Assembly: GCF_017313275.1 (NCBI RefSeq)
Contig: NZ_JAFLNM010000002.1
Coordinates: 792,455 to 856,454 of the forward strand
Length of the DNA stretch: 64,000 nucleotides
Reading direction: 5' to 3'
From: Flagellimonas profundi
Lineage (GTDB): Bacteria > Bacteroidota > Bacteroidia > Flavobacteriales > Flavobacteriaceae
Below are positions 23,501-32,175 of the stretch, one piece after another. Below the pieces are notes generated by a model, which was not told where the DNA came from, did not search any database, and saw only the letters and a list, made by a program, of their open reading frames with translations. The position numbers and the translations under genes are program-made. Each line of letters begins with the position of its first letter. Positions within the stretch are counted from its first letter, which is position 1.

Positions 23501-25885
23501 ATGGCAGACTCGACCTGTTATCATTGTGGTGACGAGTGCGGAAAAAGTAGCGTTAAGTTTGATGATAAAGATTTTTGCTGTAATGGTTGCAAGACCGTTT
23601 ATGAGATTTTTACATCAAATGGCCTGTCCACTTTTTACGAAATAGAAGGAAAGGCAGGAACAACACCCAACGAAATCCGTCAGAAATATGATTTTTTGGA
23701 CAACCAGGAAATTGTACAACAATTGGTGGAGTTCAATGAAGAGGGTGTGCAGGTGGTTGGTTTAAGTATACCTACCATACATTGCAGTTCTTGTATATGG
23801 GTGCTCGAAAACCTGAACAAGCTGCATTCGGCCATTACTTTTTCTCAGGTCGACTTTCCAAAGAAAACCATTCGGGTAACATACAAAACAGAAGATTTCT
23901 CTCTAAAAGCGTTGGTCCTTTTGCTGGGTAGCATAGGGTACGAGCCCTATATCTCTTTAGAGGAATACAATAAAAAAGGAACTAAGGTCGATCGTTCCCT
24001 TATATATAAGTTGGGCGTGGCCGGTTTTGCCTTTGGCAATGTCATGCTGTTTTCCTTTCCCGAGTATTTTGAGGTAGAGGAATTTTGGTTGGATCAGTAC
24101 AAACACGTCTTTCGTTGGTTGATGTTTGCGTTTTCGATACCGGTAGTATTTTACGCTGCTCAGGATTATTTTATTTCCGCTTATAAAGGAATCCGTTCCA
24201 AATTATTGAATATTGATGTGCCCATTGCTTTGGGAATATTGGTCCTCTTTTTACGGAGTACGGTAGATATAGTATTTGATTTGGGCTCAGGCTTTTTTGA
24301 TAGTCTTACAGGTTTGGTCTTCTTTTTATTGTTGGGAAAATTTTTTCAACAAAAAACCTATGCCTACCTATCATTTGAGCGGGATTATAAGTCATATTTT
24401 CCCATTGCCGTTACCCGTTTGAAGAAAAATGGGGAGGAGGAGAATATCCAAATTTATAATATTGAAGTAGGGGACAGGGTGCTGATCCGTAGCCACGAGA
24501 TTATTCCTGTGGATTGTATTCTGATCAAAGGAACTGCCGAAATCGATTATAGTTTTGTAACGGGGGAGTCCGACCCTGTACTGAAGGAATCCGGTGAAAA
24601 ACTGTTTGCTGGCGGGAAACAATTGTCCGGAGTGTTGGAAGTTGAGGTATTGAAATCCGTCTCCCAAAGTTATTTGACCCAACTGTGGGGCAACTCCGTA
24701 TTTTCAAAAGACAAAGCAAGCCAATTCCAGACCCTTACCGATAGCATAGGCAAACGATTTACCGTTGCCGTGTTGAGCATAGCTACGGTGGCCACTATTT
24801 TTTGGCTGATTTTTGATCCAAGCCTGGCACTCAACGTGTTCACTTCGGTGCTGATCATTGCCTGCCCATGCGCCATTGCGTTGGCAGCTCCATTCACACT
24901 TGGCAATATGCTCCGCATTTTCGGGAAGTATAAATTCTACTTGAAAAATACCAATGTGATTGAACGCTTGTCCAAAATAGACACGGCCATTTTTGATAAA
25001 ACGGGAACGCTCACCACCAATCAAAAAGATACCATCCATTATGAAGGAATGGAACTCACAGAGGAAGAAACGGCACTTTTGAAAACAACCCTGAGGGCAT
25101 CCAATCACCCTTTGAGCCGATCTCTTTACGATATTTTGAAATCCAATGCCATAATGACCTTGGAAGAGTTCCAAGAGCATACTGGAAAAGGAATTGAGGG
25201 GAAATACAACCAGCATTCCATAAAAGTGGGGTCTGCAGCTTACGTGGGGGAAAGCAGATCCAGTTCCATTACGAATACCGCGGTTTATATAAGTGCCGAT
25301 GAAGATGTAAAAGGAAGGTTTGTGTTCAAGAACGCCTACCGGGAAGGGATGGGCCAAATATTCAATGAACTTTCGGATGATATGGAACTGGGCATTCTTT
25401 CGGGTGATAATGATGGAGAGAGGTCACAATTACAAAAAGTGCTTCCTGAAAAGACAAAGATGATGTTTGACCAAAAGCCCGAGGACAAGTTGGAATACAT
25501 CAAAAACCTGCAAGAAAAACATAAGGTTTTAATGGTGGGCGACGGACTCAACGATGCCGGTGCTTTGGCCCAGAGCGATGTGGGATTGGCGGTTTCTGAG
25601 AACATCAACGTGTTTTCGCCGGCTTGTGATGGAATTTTGGATGCGAGCAAGTTGCGAATGCTGCCAAAGTTCATAAAACTGTCCAAAAAGTCCGTTCGCA
25701 TTATAAAAATGAGCTTTTTGTTGTCGCTCTGCTACAATGTTGTAGGATTATATTTTGCGGTCACAGGTCAGTTACAGCCGGTTATTGCCGCTATTTTAAT
25801 GCCGTTGAGCTCCATCAGTATTGTGGTGTTCACCACCTTGGCAACAAATTATCTCGGTAAAAAATTAAAAACTTTAGAAAGCTGA
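23501..25885 (+). CDS. ccoI: Copper-translocating P-type ATPase for cbb3 oxidase assembly (CcoI/FixI)
   Basis: 794 residues. N-terminal Cys-rich metal-binding segment (CYHCGDECG and CCNGCKTVYEIF, about residues 5-45), a heavy-metal-associated domain with HCSSC (about 90), membrane helices, TGES phosphatase loop (VTGESDPVL, about 350), CPC ion-binding helix (IIACPCAIALAAPF, about 453), phosphorylation motif DKTGTLT (about 498) and hinge GDGLNDAGAL (about 680). CcoI loads copper for the binuclear centre of cbb3-type cytochrome c oxidase. It is the first gene of the operon, followed by ccoS, as in other bacteria. Confidence 0.96.
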   Translation: MADSTCYHCGDECGKSSVKFDDKDFCCNGCKTVYEIFTSNGLSTFYEIEGKAGTTPNEIRQKYDFLDNQEIVQQLVEFNEEGVQVVGLSIPTIHCSSCIWVLENLNKLHSAITFSQVDFPKKTIRVTYKTEDFSLKALVLLLGSIGYEPYISLEEYNKKGTKVDRSLIYKLGVAGFAFGNVMLFSFPEYFEVEEFWLDQYKHVFRWLMFAFSIPVVFYAAQDYFISAYKGIRSKLLNIDVPIALGILVLFLRSTVDIVFDLGSGFFDSLTGLVFFLLLGKFFQQKTYAYLSFERDYKSYFPIAVTRLKKNGEEENIQIYNIEVGDRVLIRSHEIIPVDCILIKGTAEIDYSFVTGESDPVLKESGEKLFAGGKQLSGVLEVEVLKSVSQSYLTQLWGNSVFSKDKASQFQTLTDSIGKRFTVAVLSIATVATIFWLIFDPSLALNVFTSVLIIACPCAIALAAPFTLGNMLRIFGKYKFYLKNTNVIERLSKIDTAIFDKTGTLTTNQKDTIHYEGMELTEEETALLKTTLRASNHPLSRSLYDILKSNAIMTLEEFQEHTGKGIEGKYNQHSIKVGSAAYVGESRSSSITNTAVYISADEDVKGRFVFKNAYREGMGQIFNELSDDMELGILSGDNDGERSQLQKVLPEKTKMMFDQKPEDKLEYIKNLQEKHKVLMVGDGLNDAGALAQSDVGLAVSENINVFSPACDGILDASKLRMLPKFIKLSKKSVRIIKMSFLLSLCYNVVGLYFAVTGQLQPVIAAILMPLSSISIVVFTTLATNYLGKKLKTLES

Positions 25886-25944
25886 TATATGTCATTTTTT
25901 GAAGCATACCATCAGAGTAGTTTTACACCTAAATTCAGGCAGGT

Positions 25945-26154
25945 ATGAGTGTTATTTATGTGTTGCTGGCCATAAGCATAACGGTGGCCATAGTCTTTTT
26001 TATAGCCTTTGTTTTTTCGGTAAAAAGCGGACAATACGATGATACCTATACCCCATCGGTAAGAATGTTGTTTGAAGATGAGGTGGTCAAGGACAAGGAT
26101 AAATCAAACCTAAATAAAAAGGAAATCAAACAAACTAAAAGTACAAACCAATAA
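25945..26154 (+). CDS. ccoS: cbb3-type cytochrome oxidase assembly protein CcoS
   Basis: 69 residues: one membrane helix (about 3-25), then the conserved SVKSGQYDDTYTPSVRMLFEDE segment, and a charged Lys-rich tail. CcoS is needed for cofactor insertion into cbb3 oxidase. It is 2 bp upstream of the catalytic subunit gene. Confidence 0.95.
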   Translation: MSVIYVLLAISITVAIVFFIAFVFSVKSGQYDDTYTPSVRMLFEDEVVKDKDKSNLNKKEIKQTKSTNQ

Positions 26155-26156
26155 AT

Positions 26157-28358
26157 ATGGAAATACAACAGTTCCGTTACGATAACAAAATCGTACAAAA
26201 GTTCTTATACGCCACTATTTTATGGGGCGTGGTGGGTATGGCAGTGGGCCTATTGTTGGCCTTTATGTTTTTGTTCCCCAATGTTACAGAAGGGATATCA
26301 TGGTTAAGTTTTGGCCGGTTGCGACCATTGCATACCAATGCCGTAATCTTTGCATTTGTAGGGAATGCCATTTTTGCGGGAGTCTATTACTCACTGCAAC
26401 GATTGCTAAAGGCAAGAATGTTCAGTGACGCCCTTAGCAACATTAACTTCTGGGGTTGGCAATTGATTATTGTCGCCGCAGCGTTGACCTTGCCCTTGGG
26501 GTACACAACATCCAAAGAATACGCAGAATTGGAATGGCCGATCGATTTGGCGATTGCCGCGGTCTGGGTAGTTTTTGGTTGGAATATGATAGGTACCATT
26601 TTAAAGAGAAGACAAAGACACTTATATGTGGCGATCTGGTTTTATTTGGCCACGTTTGTTACCGTAGCAGTGCTGCACATATTCAATAGCTTGGAATTAC
26701 CGGTTACGGCATTGAAGAGCTATTCGGTCTACGCCGGTGTACAGGATGCTTTGGTACAATGGTGGTACGGTCACAATGCGGTGGCCTTCTTCTTGACCAC
26801 TCCTTTCTTGGGGCTGATGTACTACTTTGTTCCGAAAGCGGCCAATCGTCCCATTTATTCCTATAGATTGTCCATCGTCCACTTCTGGTCTTTGATATTC
26901 ATTTATATCTGGGCAGGTCCTCACCACTTGTTGTACTCTGCTTTGCCAGATTGGGCACAGAACCTTGGTGTTGTATTCTCCATAATGTTGATCGCTCCAT
27001 CTTGGGGAGGTATGATCAACGGTTTGTTGACACTTCGTGGGGTATGGGATAAAGTGCGTACCGATGCTACCTTAAAATTTATGGTGGTAGCCATTACAGG
27101 TTATGGTATGGCTACATTCGAAGGACCTATGCTTTCCTTGAAAAACGTAAATGCCATTGCACACTTTAGTGATTGGATCATTGCTCACGTACACGTTGGG
27201 GCGTTGGCCTGGAACGGGTTCTTGACCTTTGGTATGATCTATTGGTTGGTGCCTCGGATGTTCAAAACGGAACTGCACTCAAAAGGATTGGCGAATTTCC
27301 ACTTCTGGATCGGAACCTTGGGTATTGTGCTTTATGCCCTTCCGATGTACGTAGCCGGATTTACCCAAGCTTTGATGTGGAAAGAATTCAACCCAGATGG
27401 TACCTTGGTTTACGGTAACTTCTTGGAGACCGTTACCCAGATCATTCCAATGTACTGGATGAGGGCCATTGGAGGTTCGTTGTACATCTTGGGTATGTTC
27501 GTACTGCTGTATAACGTGGTAAGAACCATTAGATCGGGCAGCAAAGTTGAAGATGAAGCGGCAGAAGCACCAGCATTGGAACGTGTTGCCAAAAGAAGAG
27601 TAGCTGGGGAAACCTTCCACAACTGGTTGGAAAGGAAACCGGTTCAGTTGACCATCTTGGCTACCATTGCCATTTTGATCGGTGGTGTTGTTCAAATTAT
27701 ACCGACCATATTGGTAAAATCCAATATCCCGACCATTACCAGTGTTAAACCGTATACACCTTTGGAATTGGAAGGTAGGGATCTTTACATCAGGGAAGGT
27801 TGTGTAAGCTGCCATTCGCAAATGATACGTCCGTTCCGTAGTGAGGTGGAGCGTTATGGTGAATATGCCAAGGCAGGGGAGTTTGTTTATGACCACCCAT
27901 TCCTATGGGGTAGTAAACGAACAGGTCCCGACTTGTTGCGTGTTGGAGGCAAATACTCTGATAACTGGCACTTGAACCATATGTACGATCCGCAAAGTAC
28001 CTCAGCGGGCTCCATTATGCCATCTTACGAATGGCTGGTTACCGATGAGCACGATCGTAGCGATGTTCAGGCCAAAATGGAAACCATGGTAAAACTCGGT
28101 GTTCCCTATACGGAAGAAGATATCGCCAATGCTCCGCAATCCATGGCAGAGCAGGCAGCTCAAATAGAGAAGAGCCTATACGCAGACCCAGAATTCGAAA
28201 AAACGTACGAAGCGGATAAAAAATACGCCGAGGAAAACGGATTGGATTTTGTGGAAATGCGAGATCGTGAAATCGTAGCCTTGATTGCTTATCTACAGCG
28301 ATTGGGTACCGATATTAAAATTGAAGGAACAGAAGAAACCATATCTCAAAACAAATAA
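26157..28358 (+). CDS. ccoNO: Fused cbb3 cytochrome c oxidase subunits I and II (CcoN-CcoO)
   Basis: 733 residues. The first about 490 form the twelve-helix catalytic subunit CcoN with heme and copper histidines in RPLHTNAVIFAFVGN, WYGHNAVAFFLT, GPHHLLYSALPDW and IIAHVHVGALAWNG. After a linker a last helix (about 497-515) leads into a monoheme CcoO domain with CVSCH near residue 548, then SQMIRPFRSEVERYG and GPDLLRVGGKYSD. The fusion is typical of Bacteroidota. The complex reduces oxygen with high affinity and pumps protons at the inner membrane. One reading frame covers both parts without interruption. Confidence 0.97.
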   Translation: MEIQQFRYDNKIVQKFLYATILWGVVGMAVGLLLAFMFLFPNVTEGISWLSFGRLRPLHTNAVIFAFVGNAIFAGVYYSLQRLLKARMFSDALSNINFWGWQLIIVAAALTLPLGYTTSKEYAELEWPIDLAIAAVWVVFGWNMIGTILKRRQRHLYVAIWFYLATFVTVAVLHIFNSLELPVTALKSYSVYAGVQDALVQWWYGHNAVAFFLTTPFLGLMYYFVPKAANRPIYSYRLSIVHFWSLIFIYIWAGPHHLLYSALPDWAQNLGVVFSIMLIAPSWGGMINGLLTLRGVWDKVRTDATLKFMVVAITGYGMATFEGPMLSLKNVNAIAHFSDWIIAHVHVGALAWNGFLTFGMIYWLVPRMFKTELHSKGLANFHFWIGTLGIVLYALPMYVAGFTQALMWKEFNPDGTLVYGNFLETVTQIIPMYWMRAIGGSLYILGMFVLLYNVVRTIRSGSKVEDEAAEAPALERVAKRRVAGETFHNWLERKPVQLTILATIAILIGGVVQIIPTILVKSNIPTITSVKPYTPLELEGRDLYIREGCVSCHSQMIRPFRSEVERYGEYAKAGEFVYDHPFLWGSKRTGPDLLRVGGKYSDNWHLNHMYDPQSTSAGSIMPSYEWLVTDEHDRSDVQAKMETMVKLGVPYTEEDIANAPQSMAEQAAQIEKSLYADPEFEKTYEADKKYAEENGLDFVEMRDREIVALIAYLQRLGTDIKIEGTEETISQNK

Positions 28359-28360
28359 CC

Positions 28361-28549
28361 ATGTTGAAATTTGTAAAAGAACATATGGAAACCATCGATG
28401 GGATAGCCAACTATCCCATGGTTTCCTTGCTAATCTTCTTTGTGTTTTTCGTTCTATTGTTCTGGTGGGTGTTTACCGCTACCAAGGAACACATAAGGGA
28501 GATGTCCGAACTGCCATTGGATAACGAAGATCAACAAAACAAACTATAA
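28361..28549 (+). CDS. ccoQ: cbb3-type cytochrome oxidase subunit CcoQ-like
   Basis: 62 residues with a single membrane helix (about 20-41, MVSLLIFFVFFVLLFWWVF) and a charged tail (EDQQNK). Position between ccoNO and ccoP (2 and 4 bp gaps) and architecture identify it as CcoQ, a small stability subunit; sequence conservation in this family is low. Confidence 0.85.
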   Translation: MLKFVKEHMETIDGIANYPMVSLLIFFVFFVLLFWWVFTATKEHIREMSELPLDNEDQQNKL

Positions 28550-28553
28550 CATT

Positions 28554-29528
28554 ATGAGTACAAGAACGCCTTGGTGGATACGAGTCCCAGTTTTATTCTT
28601 TTTGATCTTCGGATTGATGGAATTATTTATAGACTCTGGTGATAAACCCGCAATTATTGAATATCCCATCACACAGTTTTTTCTGCTGTTGGTGCTGATG
28701 ATTCTTATAGCCATAGAATTGATTTTAGCCTCCATAGAGAACATTATGTTCCAAACCCTTTCAGAAGAAGGCAAGGAGCGTTACTTGGAAGCCAAAAGCA
28801 AGAAGTTTGAATGGACGTGGGCCAAAAACCTAATGAAAAAATTGACCAAGAGCCGCTCCATCGAGCGCGAAGGTGAAATTATTCTGGACCACAATTACGA
28901 TGGGATCCGTGAGTTGGACAACGTATTGCCGCCATGGTGGGTATACCTGTTCTATGCCACCATTGTATTTGCGGTAGTGTATTTGGTGCGTTTCCATGTC
29001 ATTGGAGATTATGATCAAGAACTGGAATATGAACAAGAAGTCGCCGCGGCACAGCAGGCCATAGAGGAATACAAAAGAACCGCCAAAGACTTGGTGGATG
29101 CAAGTACGGTCGAGTTTCTTTCGGACGAATCCGACTTGGCGGCGGGGGAGAAAATCTTCCAGGCCAACTGCGTGGTATGTCACACCCAAGATGGTGGAGG
29201 TGGAATTGGTCCTAACCTAACCGACAAATATTGGATATTGGGCGGGGGCATCAAAAATGTCTTTACAACAATTTCTGAAGGTGGTCGTGACGGTAAAGGG
29301 ATGATCGCATGGAAGCAAAGCTTAAAGCCAGCTGAAATGGCCCAGGTTGCCAGTTATGTAATCTCATTGGGCGGAACCACACCTGCCAACCCAAAGGAGC
29401 CTGAAGGGGAAATCTGGATAGACCCAGATGCACCGGAAGACACCAATGGAACAGAATCCGAGACGGAAGAAACTGCCCCTGAAGAAATGGAGCAGGCCGC
29501 GGATTCAACAGAAGTTGCCATAAACTAG
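28554..29528 (+). CDS. ccoP: cbb3-type cytochrome c oxidase subunit III, monoheme (CcoP)
   Basis: 324 residues. Two N-terminal helices (about 8-27 and 35-60), a third near 120-145 preceded by the CcoP motif YDGIRELDNVLPPWWVYLFY, then one cytochrome c domain with CVVCH (about residues 206-210) and the axial methionine region GKGMIAWKQSL. The acidic C-terminal tail is low complexity. Proteobacterial CcoP has two heme c domains; this one has a single CxxCH, the form usual in Bacteroidota. It feeds electrons from soluble or membrane cytochromes to the catalytic subunit. Confidence 0.95.
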   Translation: MSTRTPWWIRVPVLFFLIFGLMELFIDSGDKPAIIEYPITQFFLLLVLMILIAIELILASIENIMFQTLSEEGKERYLEAKSKKFEWTWAKNLMKKLTKSRSIEREGEIILDHNYDGIRELDNVLPPWWVYLFYATIVFAVVYLVRFHVIGDYDQELEYEQEVAAAQQAIEEYKRTAKDLVDASTVEFLSDESDLAAGEKIFQANCVVCHTQDGGGGIGPNLTDKYWILGGGIKNVFTTISEGGRDGKGMIAWKQSLKPAEMAQVASYVISLGGTTPANPKEPEGEIWIDPDAPEDTNGTESETEETAPEEMEQAADSTEVAIN

Positions 29529-29579
29529 TCCCATTGGGACATCTGGCAGCAAAATAGTTACCCATAAACCACAAATGCG

Positions 29580-30989
29580 ATGGAAGAAAATTTTAGGGAT
29601 TCCATAGGCACAGTCACAGAAGAAGGTAAAAGGAATTGGATTTTTCCAAAGAAACCCAGTGGACGGTATTATGATTATCGAAAGTATGTAAGTTACTTTC
29701 TACTGATTTTCTTAATAGCAGCTCCCTTTGTTAAGGTCAATGGGCACCAATTCTTACTATTCAATGTGCTCGATAGAAGGTTCAATATTTTTGGACTTCC
29801 CTTTTGGCCCCAGGACTTTCACTTAGTGGTAGTGTCCATGATCATCGGAGTGATTTTCATTGCACTTTTTACGGTGGCCTATGGTCGTATTTTCTGTGGA
29901 TGGATGTGTCCCCAGACCATTTTTTTGGAGATGGTGTTCCGCCGTATCGAATATTGGATCGATGGGGACCGGGGAGCTCAAACGCGGTTGGCAAAAGCTC
30001 CATGGACCGGTAAAAAGATCCGAAAAAGAGTATTGAAGTGGATTATATTCTTCATTATCTCGTTTTTTATCGCCAACGTTTTCTTGGCGTATCTGATTGG
30101 TGGTGATCAGTTGGTCGCATATGTTACCGATGGTCCAATGGCGCACTTGAGCACTATGGTCCCGTTGCTGATTTTTACCGGAGTGTTCTATTTCATTTTT
30201 GCGTGGTTCAGGGAACAGGTGTGTATTATTGCGTGCCCTTATGGAAGATTGCAAGGGGTGCTTTTGGATGATAAATCCATTGTTGTGGCCTATGACCATA
30301 AAAGGGGTGAAGGTGAAAACGGACGCAAAAAGTTCAGAAAAAATGAAGACAGGGAGGCTCTTGGACATGGAGACTGTATTGATTGTTTCCAATGTGTGAA
30401 TGTATGTCCAACGGGGATAGACATCCGTAACGGAACACAGTTGGAATGTGTGAACTGTACGGCCTGTATTGATGAATGTGATCACATTATGGAAAGTATC
30501 CATAAGCCCAAAGGCTTGATCAGATACGCCAGTGAAGATGAGATAACCAACAATAACAAGTTTCAGTTTACCGCCCGTATGAAAGGCTATACGGCAGTGT
30601 TGGTTGTGCTGATCGGTATTCTTGTAGGGATGTTATTTATGCGGAACGAGGTCGAGGCCAATATACTGCGTTTGCCGGGACAGCTGTACGAGCGCAAGGA
30701 GAACAACATCATCAGTAATGTGTACACCTATAAAGTGGTGAACAAGACCACAAAGGATATTGAAAATGTATCCTTTGGGCTGATGTCCCACAACGGGGAA
30801 ATCAAAATGGTATCACAGGATACGTTCACTGTTCCCGCCGAGGAACTTGCAGAAGGAACCTTGTTCATCGAAATAAATGCTTCGGCATTGAACGGCGACA
30901 AGGATAAATTGAAGATAGGGGTCTACAGTGGAGATAAGCTCATAGAAACTACGGTGACCCAATTTTTGGCACCAAGGAGTTATAATTAA
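29580..30989 (+). CDS. ccoG: cbb3 oxidase accessory protein CcoG (4Fe-4S, polyferredoxin-type)
   Basis: 469 residues. Membrane helices flank CGWMCPQTIF (about residues 110-119) and CPYGRLQG; two 4Fe-4S motifs follow, CIDCFQCVNVCPTG (about 265) and CVNCTACIDECDHI. The C-terminal third (about 360-469) is an immunoglobulin-like periplasmic domain. CcoG reduces or handles copper during oxidase assembly in characterised systems. Fixed position between ccoP and ccoH. Confidence 0.95.
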   Translation: MEENFRDSIGTVTEEGKRNWIFPKKPSGRYYDYRKYVSYFLLIFLIAAPFVKVNGHQFLLFNVLDRRFNIFGLPFWPQDFHLVVVSMIIGVIFIALFTVAYGRIFCGWMCPQTIFLEMVFRRIEYWIDGDRGAQTRLAKAPWTGKKIRKRVLKWIIFFIISFFIANVFLAYLIGGDQLVAYVTDGPMAHLSTMVPLLIFTGVFYFIFAWFREQVCIIACPYGRLQGVLLDDKSIVVAYDHKRGEGENGRKKFRKNEDREALGHGDCIDCFQCVNVCPTGIDIRNGTQLECVNCTACIDECDHIMESIHKPKGLIRYASEDEITNNNKFQFTARMKGYTAVLVVLIGILVGMLFMRNEVEANILRLPGQLYERKENNIISNVYTYKVVNKTTKDIENVSFGLMSHNGEIKMVSQDTFTVPAEELAEGTLFIEINASALNGDKDKLKIGVYSGDKLIETTVTQFLAPRSYN

Positions 30990-31001
30990 AAAAAGATAGA
31001 G

Positions 31002-31448
31002 ATGAAAATTAATTGGGGAACGGGAATTGTGTTGGCGTTTATTGGCTTCATAGGGTTTATCCTATATTTTGTGATAAGGATGAGTACCGATGATAGTGCC
31101 AACCACGATTTGGTGACGGAGGAATATTATAAAAAAGAATTGTCCTATCAACAAGAGATAGATGCATCAAAAACCGCCGTGGAAATGAATGCCAACCTTA
31201 CCGTTGAAAAAACAGATGCGGGATTGATGATTTATTTTCCAGAGCGTTTCGACCCCAAAAAAATAAGTGGAACAGTGTCCCTATACAGACCGTCTAACAA
31301 GCACTTGGATACCAACTTTCCTATAAGTTTGTCCAAAACACATTTGCTCATACCTGACAATCGCTTGGTGGACGGTCGCTGGGACATTTCCATAAACTGG
31401 GAATACGAAGGTAATTCCTTTTTGCATAAAGAAAAATTGGTGTACTGA
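31002..31448 (+). CDS. ccoH: FixH/CcoH family cbb3 assembly protein
   Basis: 148 residues: N-terminal helix (about 8-27), the conserved DLVTEEYYKKELSYQQEIDA segment, and a beta-sandwich with ISGTVSLYRPSNKHLD and DGRWDISINWEYEG. FixH proteins assist maturation of cbb3 oxidase. 2 bp before the SafE gene. Confidence 0.93.
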   Translation: MKINWGTGIVLAFIGFIGFILYFVIRMSTDDSANHDLVTEEYYKKELSYQQEIDASKTAVEMNANLTVEKTDAGLMIYFPERFDPKKISGTVSLYRPSNKHLDTNFPISLSKTHLLIPDNRLVDGRWDISINWEYEGNSFLHKEKLVY

Positions 31449-31450
31449 TC

Positions 31451-32161
31451 ATGTTGACCTCTGCGTTGGTTCTGGGACTTTTGGGAAGCTTGCACTGCTT
31501 GGGCATGTGTGGGCCAATAGCCTTTATGTTGCCTTTGGACCAAAACAACAATGTTAAAAAGACGCTACAACTCTCTATTTATCACATCGGTAGACTATTG
31601 GCCTATGGGGTCATAGGAATTCTGTTCGGACTTTTGGGCAAGGGACTGTCCTTGTTCGGCATCCAGCAGAAACTTTCCATTGGTATTGGTGTGCTCATGA
31701 TCGTTTTGGTATTGATTCCAGCAAAATATATGAACGGACACAAGTTGTTGTCCCCCATTTACTCCATTATTGGCAAGGTGAAATCCAAACTTGGGGCCGA
31801 ACTCAAAAAAAAGACCCCCGATACCTTTTTGACCATTGGTTTTCTGAACGGTTTTTTACCCTGCGGACTGGTTTATATGGCCCTTTTGGGAGCTATTGCC
31901 ATGGGCAGTCCTTTGGAGGGAGGTCTCTACATGATGATTTTTGGTCTTGGCACAGTGCCACTGATGTCCTTGGTGGTATATTCCAGAGGAATGTTCAGTA
32001 CTTCCGTAAAATCTAGAATACAAAAATTGATACCGGTATTTGTGGTCATCATAGGTATTTTGTTTATTGTACGTGGACTGGGGTTGGGAATACCTTATGT
32101 TTCCCCAAAACCAGCGCCCACAGATTCAGTAACGGCGACCATAGAATGCCATCAACCATAA
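31451..32161 (+). CDS. Sulfite exporter TauE/SafE family protein (CcoH-linked membrane protein)
   Basis: 236 residues with six or seven membrane helices. LGLLGSLHCLGMCGPIAFMLPL near the N-terminus with paired cysteines and a second GFLNGFLPCGLVYMALLGA are the conserved half-repeats of this family. In cbb3 gene clusters this protein is thought to act in copper acquisition for the oxidase rather than sulfite export. It follows ccoH after 2 bp and its 3' end overlaps the alternative start of the next gene. Confidence 0.9.
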   Translation: MLTSALVLGLLGSLHCLGMCGPIAFMLPLDQNNNVKKTLQLSIYHIGRLLAYGVIGILFGLLGKGLSLFGIQQKLSIGIGVLMIVLVLIPAKYMNGHKLLSPIYSIIGKVKSKLGAELKKKTPDTFLTIGFLNGFLPCGLVYMALLGAIAMGSPLEGGLYMMIFGLGTVPLMSLVVYSRGMFSTSVKSRIQKLIPVFVVIIGILFIVRGLGLGIPYVSPKPAPTDSVTATIECHQP

Positions 32162-32175
32162 AAATCAAATCCACA

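Noticed and set aside
24704-25357. Open frame of 217 codons on the reverse strand
   Set aside because: Antisense to the copper ATPase with its clear P-type motifs.
27279-27896. Open frame of 205 codons on the reverse strand
   Set aside because: Antisense to ccoNO; no plausible protein features.
29823-30503. Open frame of 226 codons on the reverse strand
   Set aside because: Antisense to ccoG, whose cysteine motifs are fully conserved.
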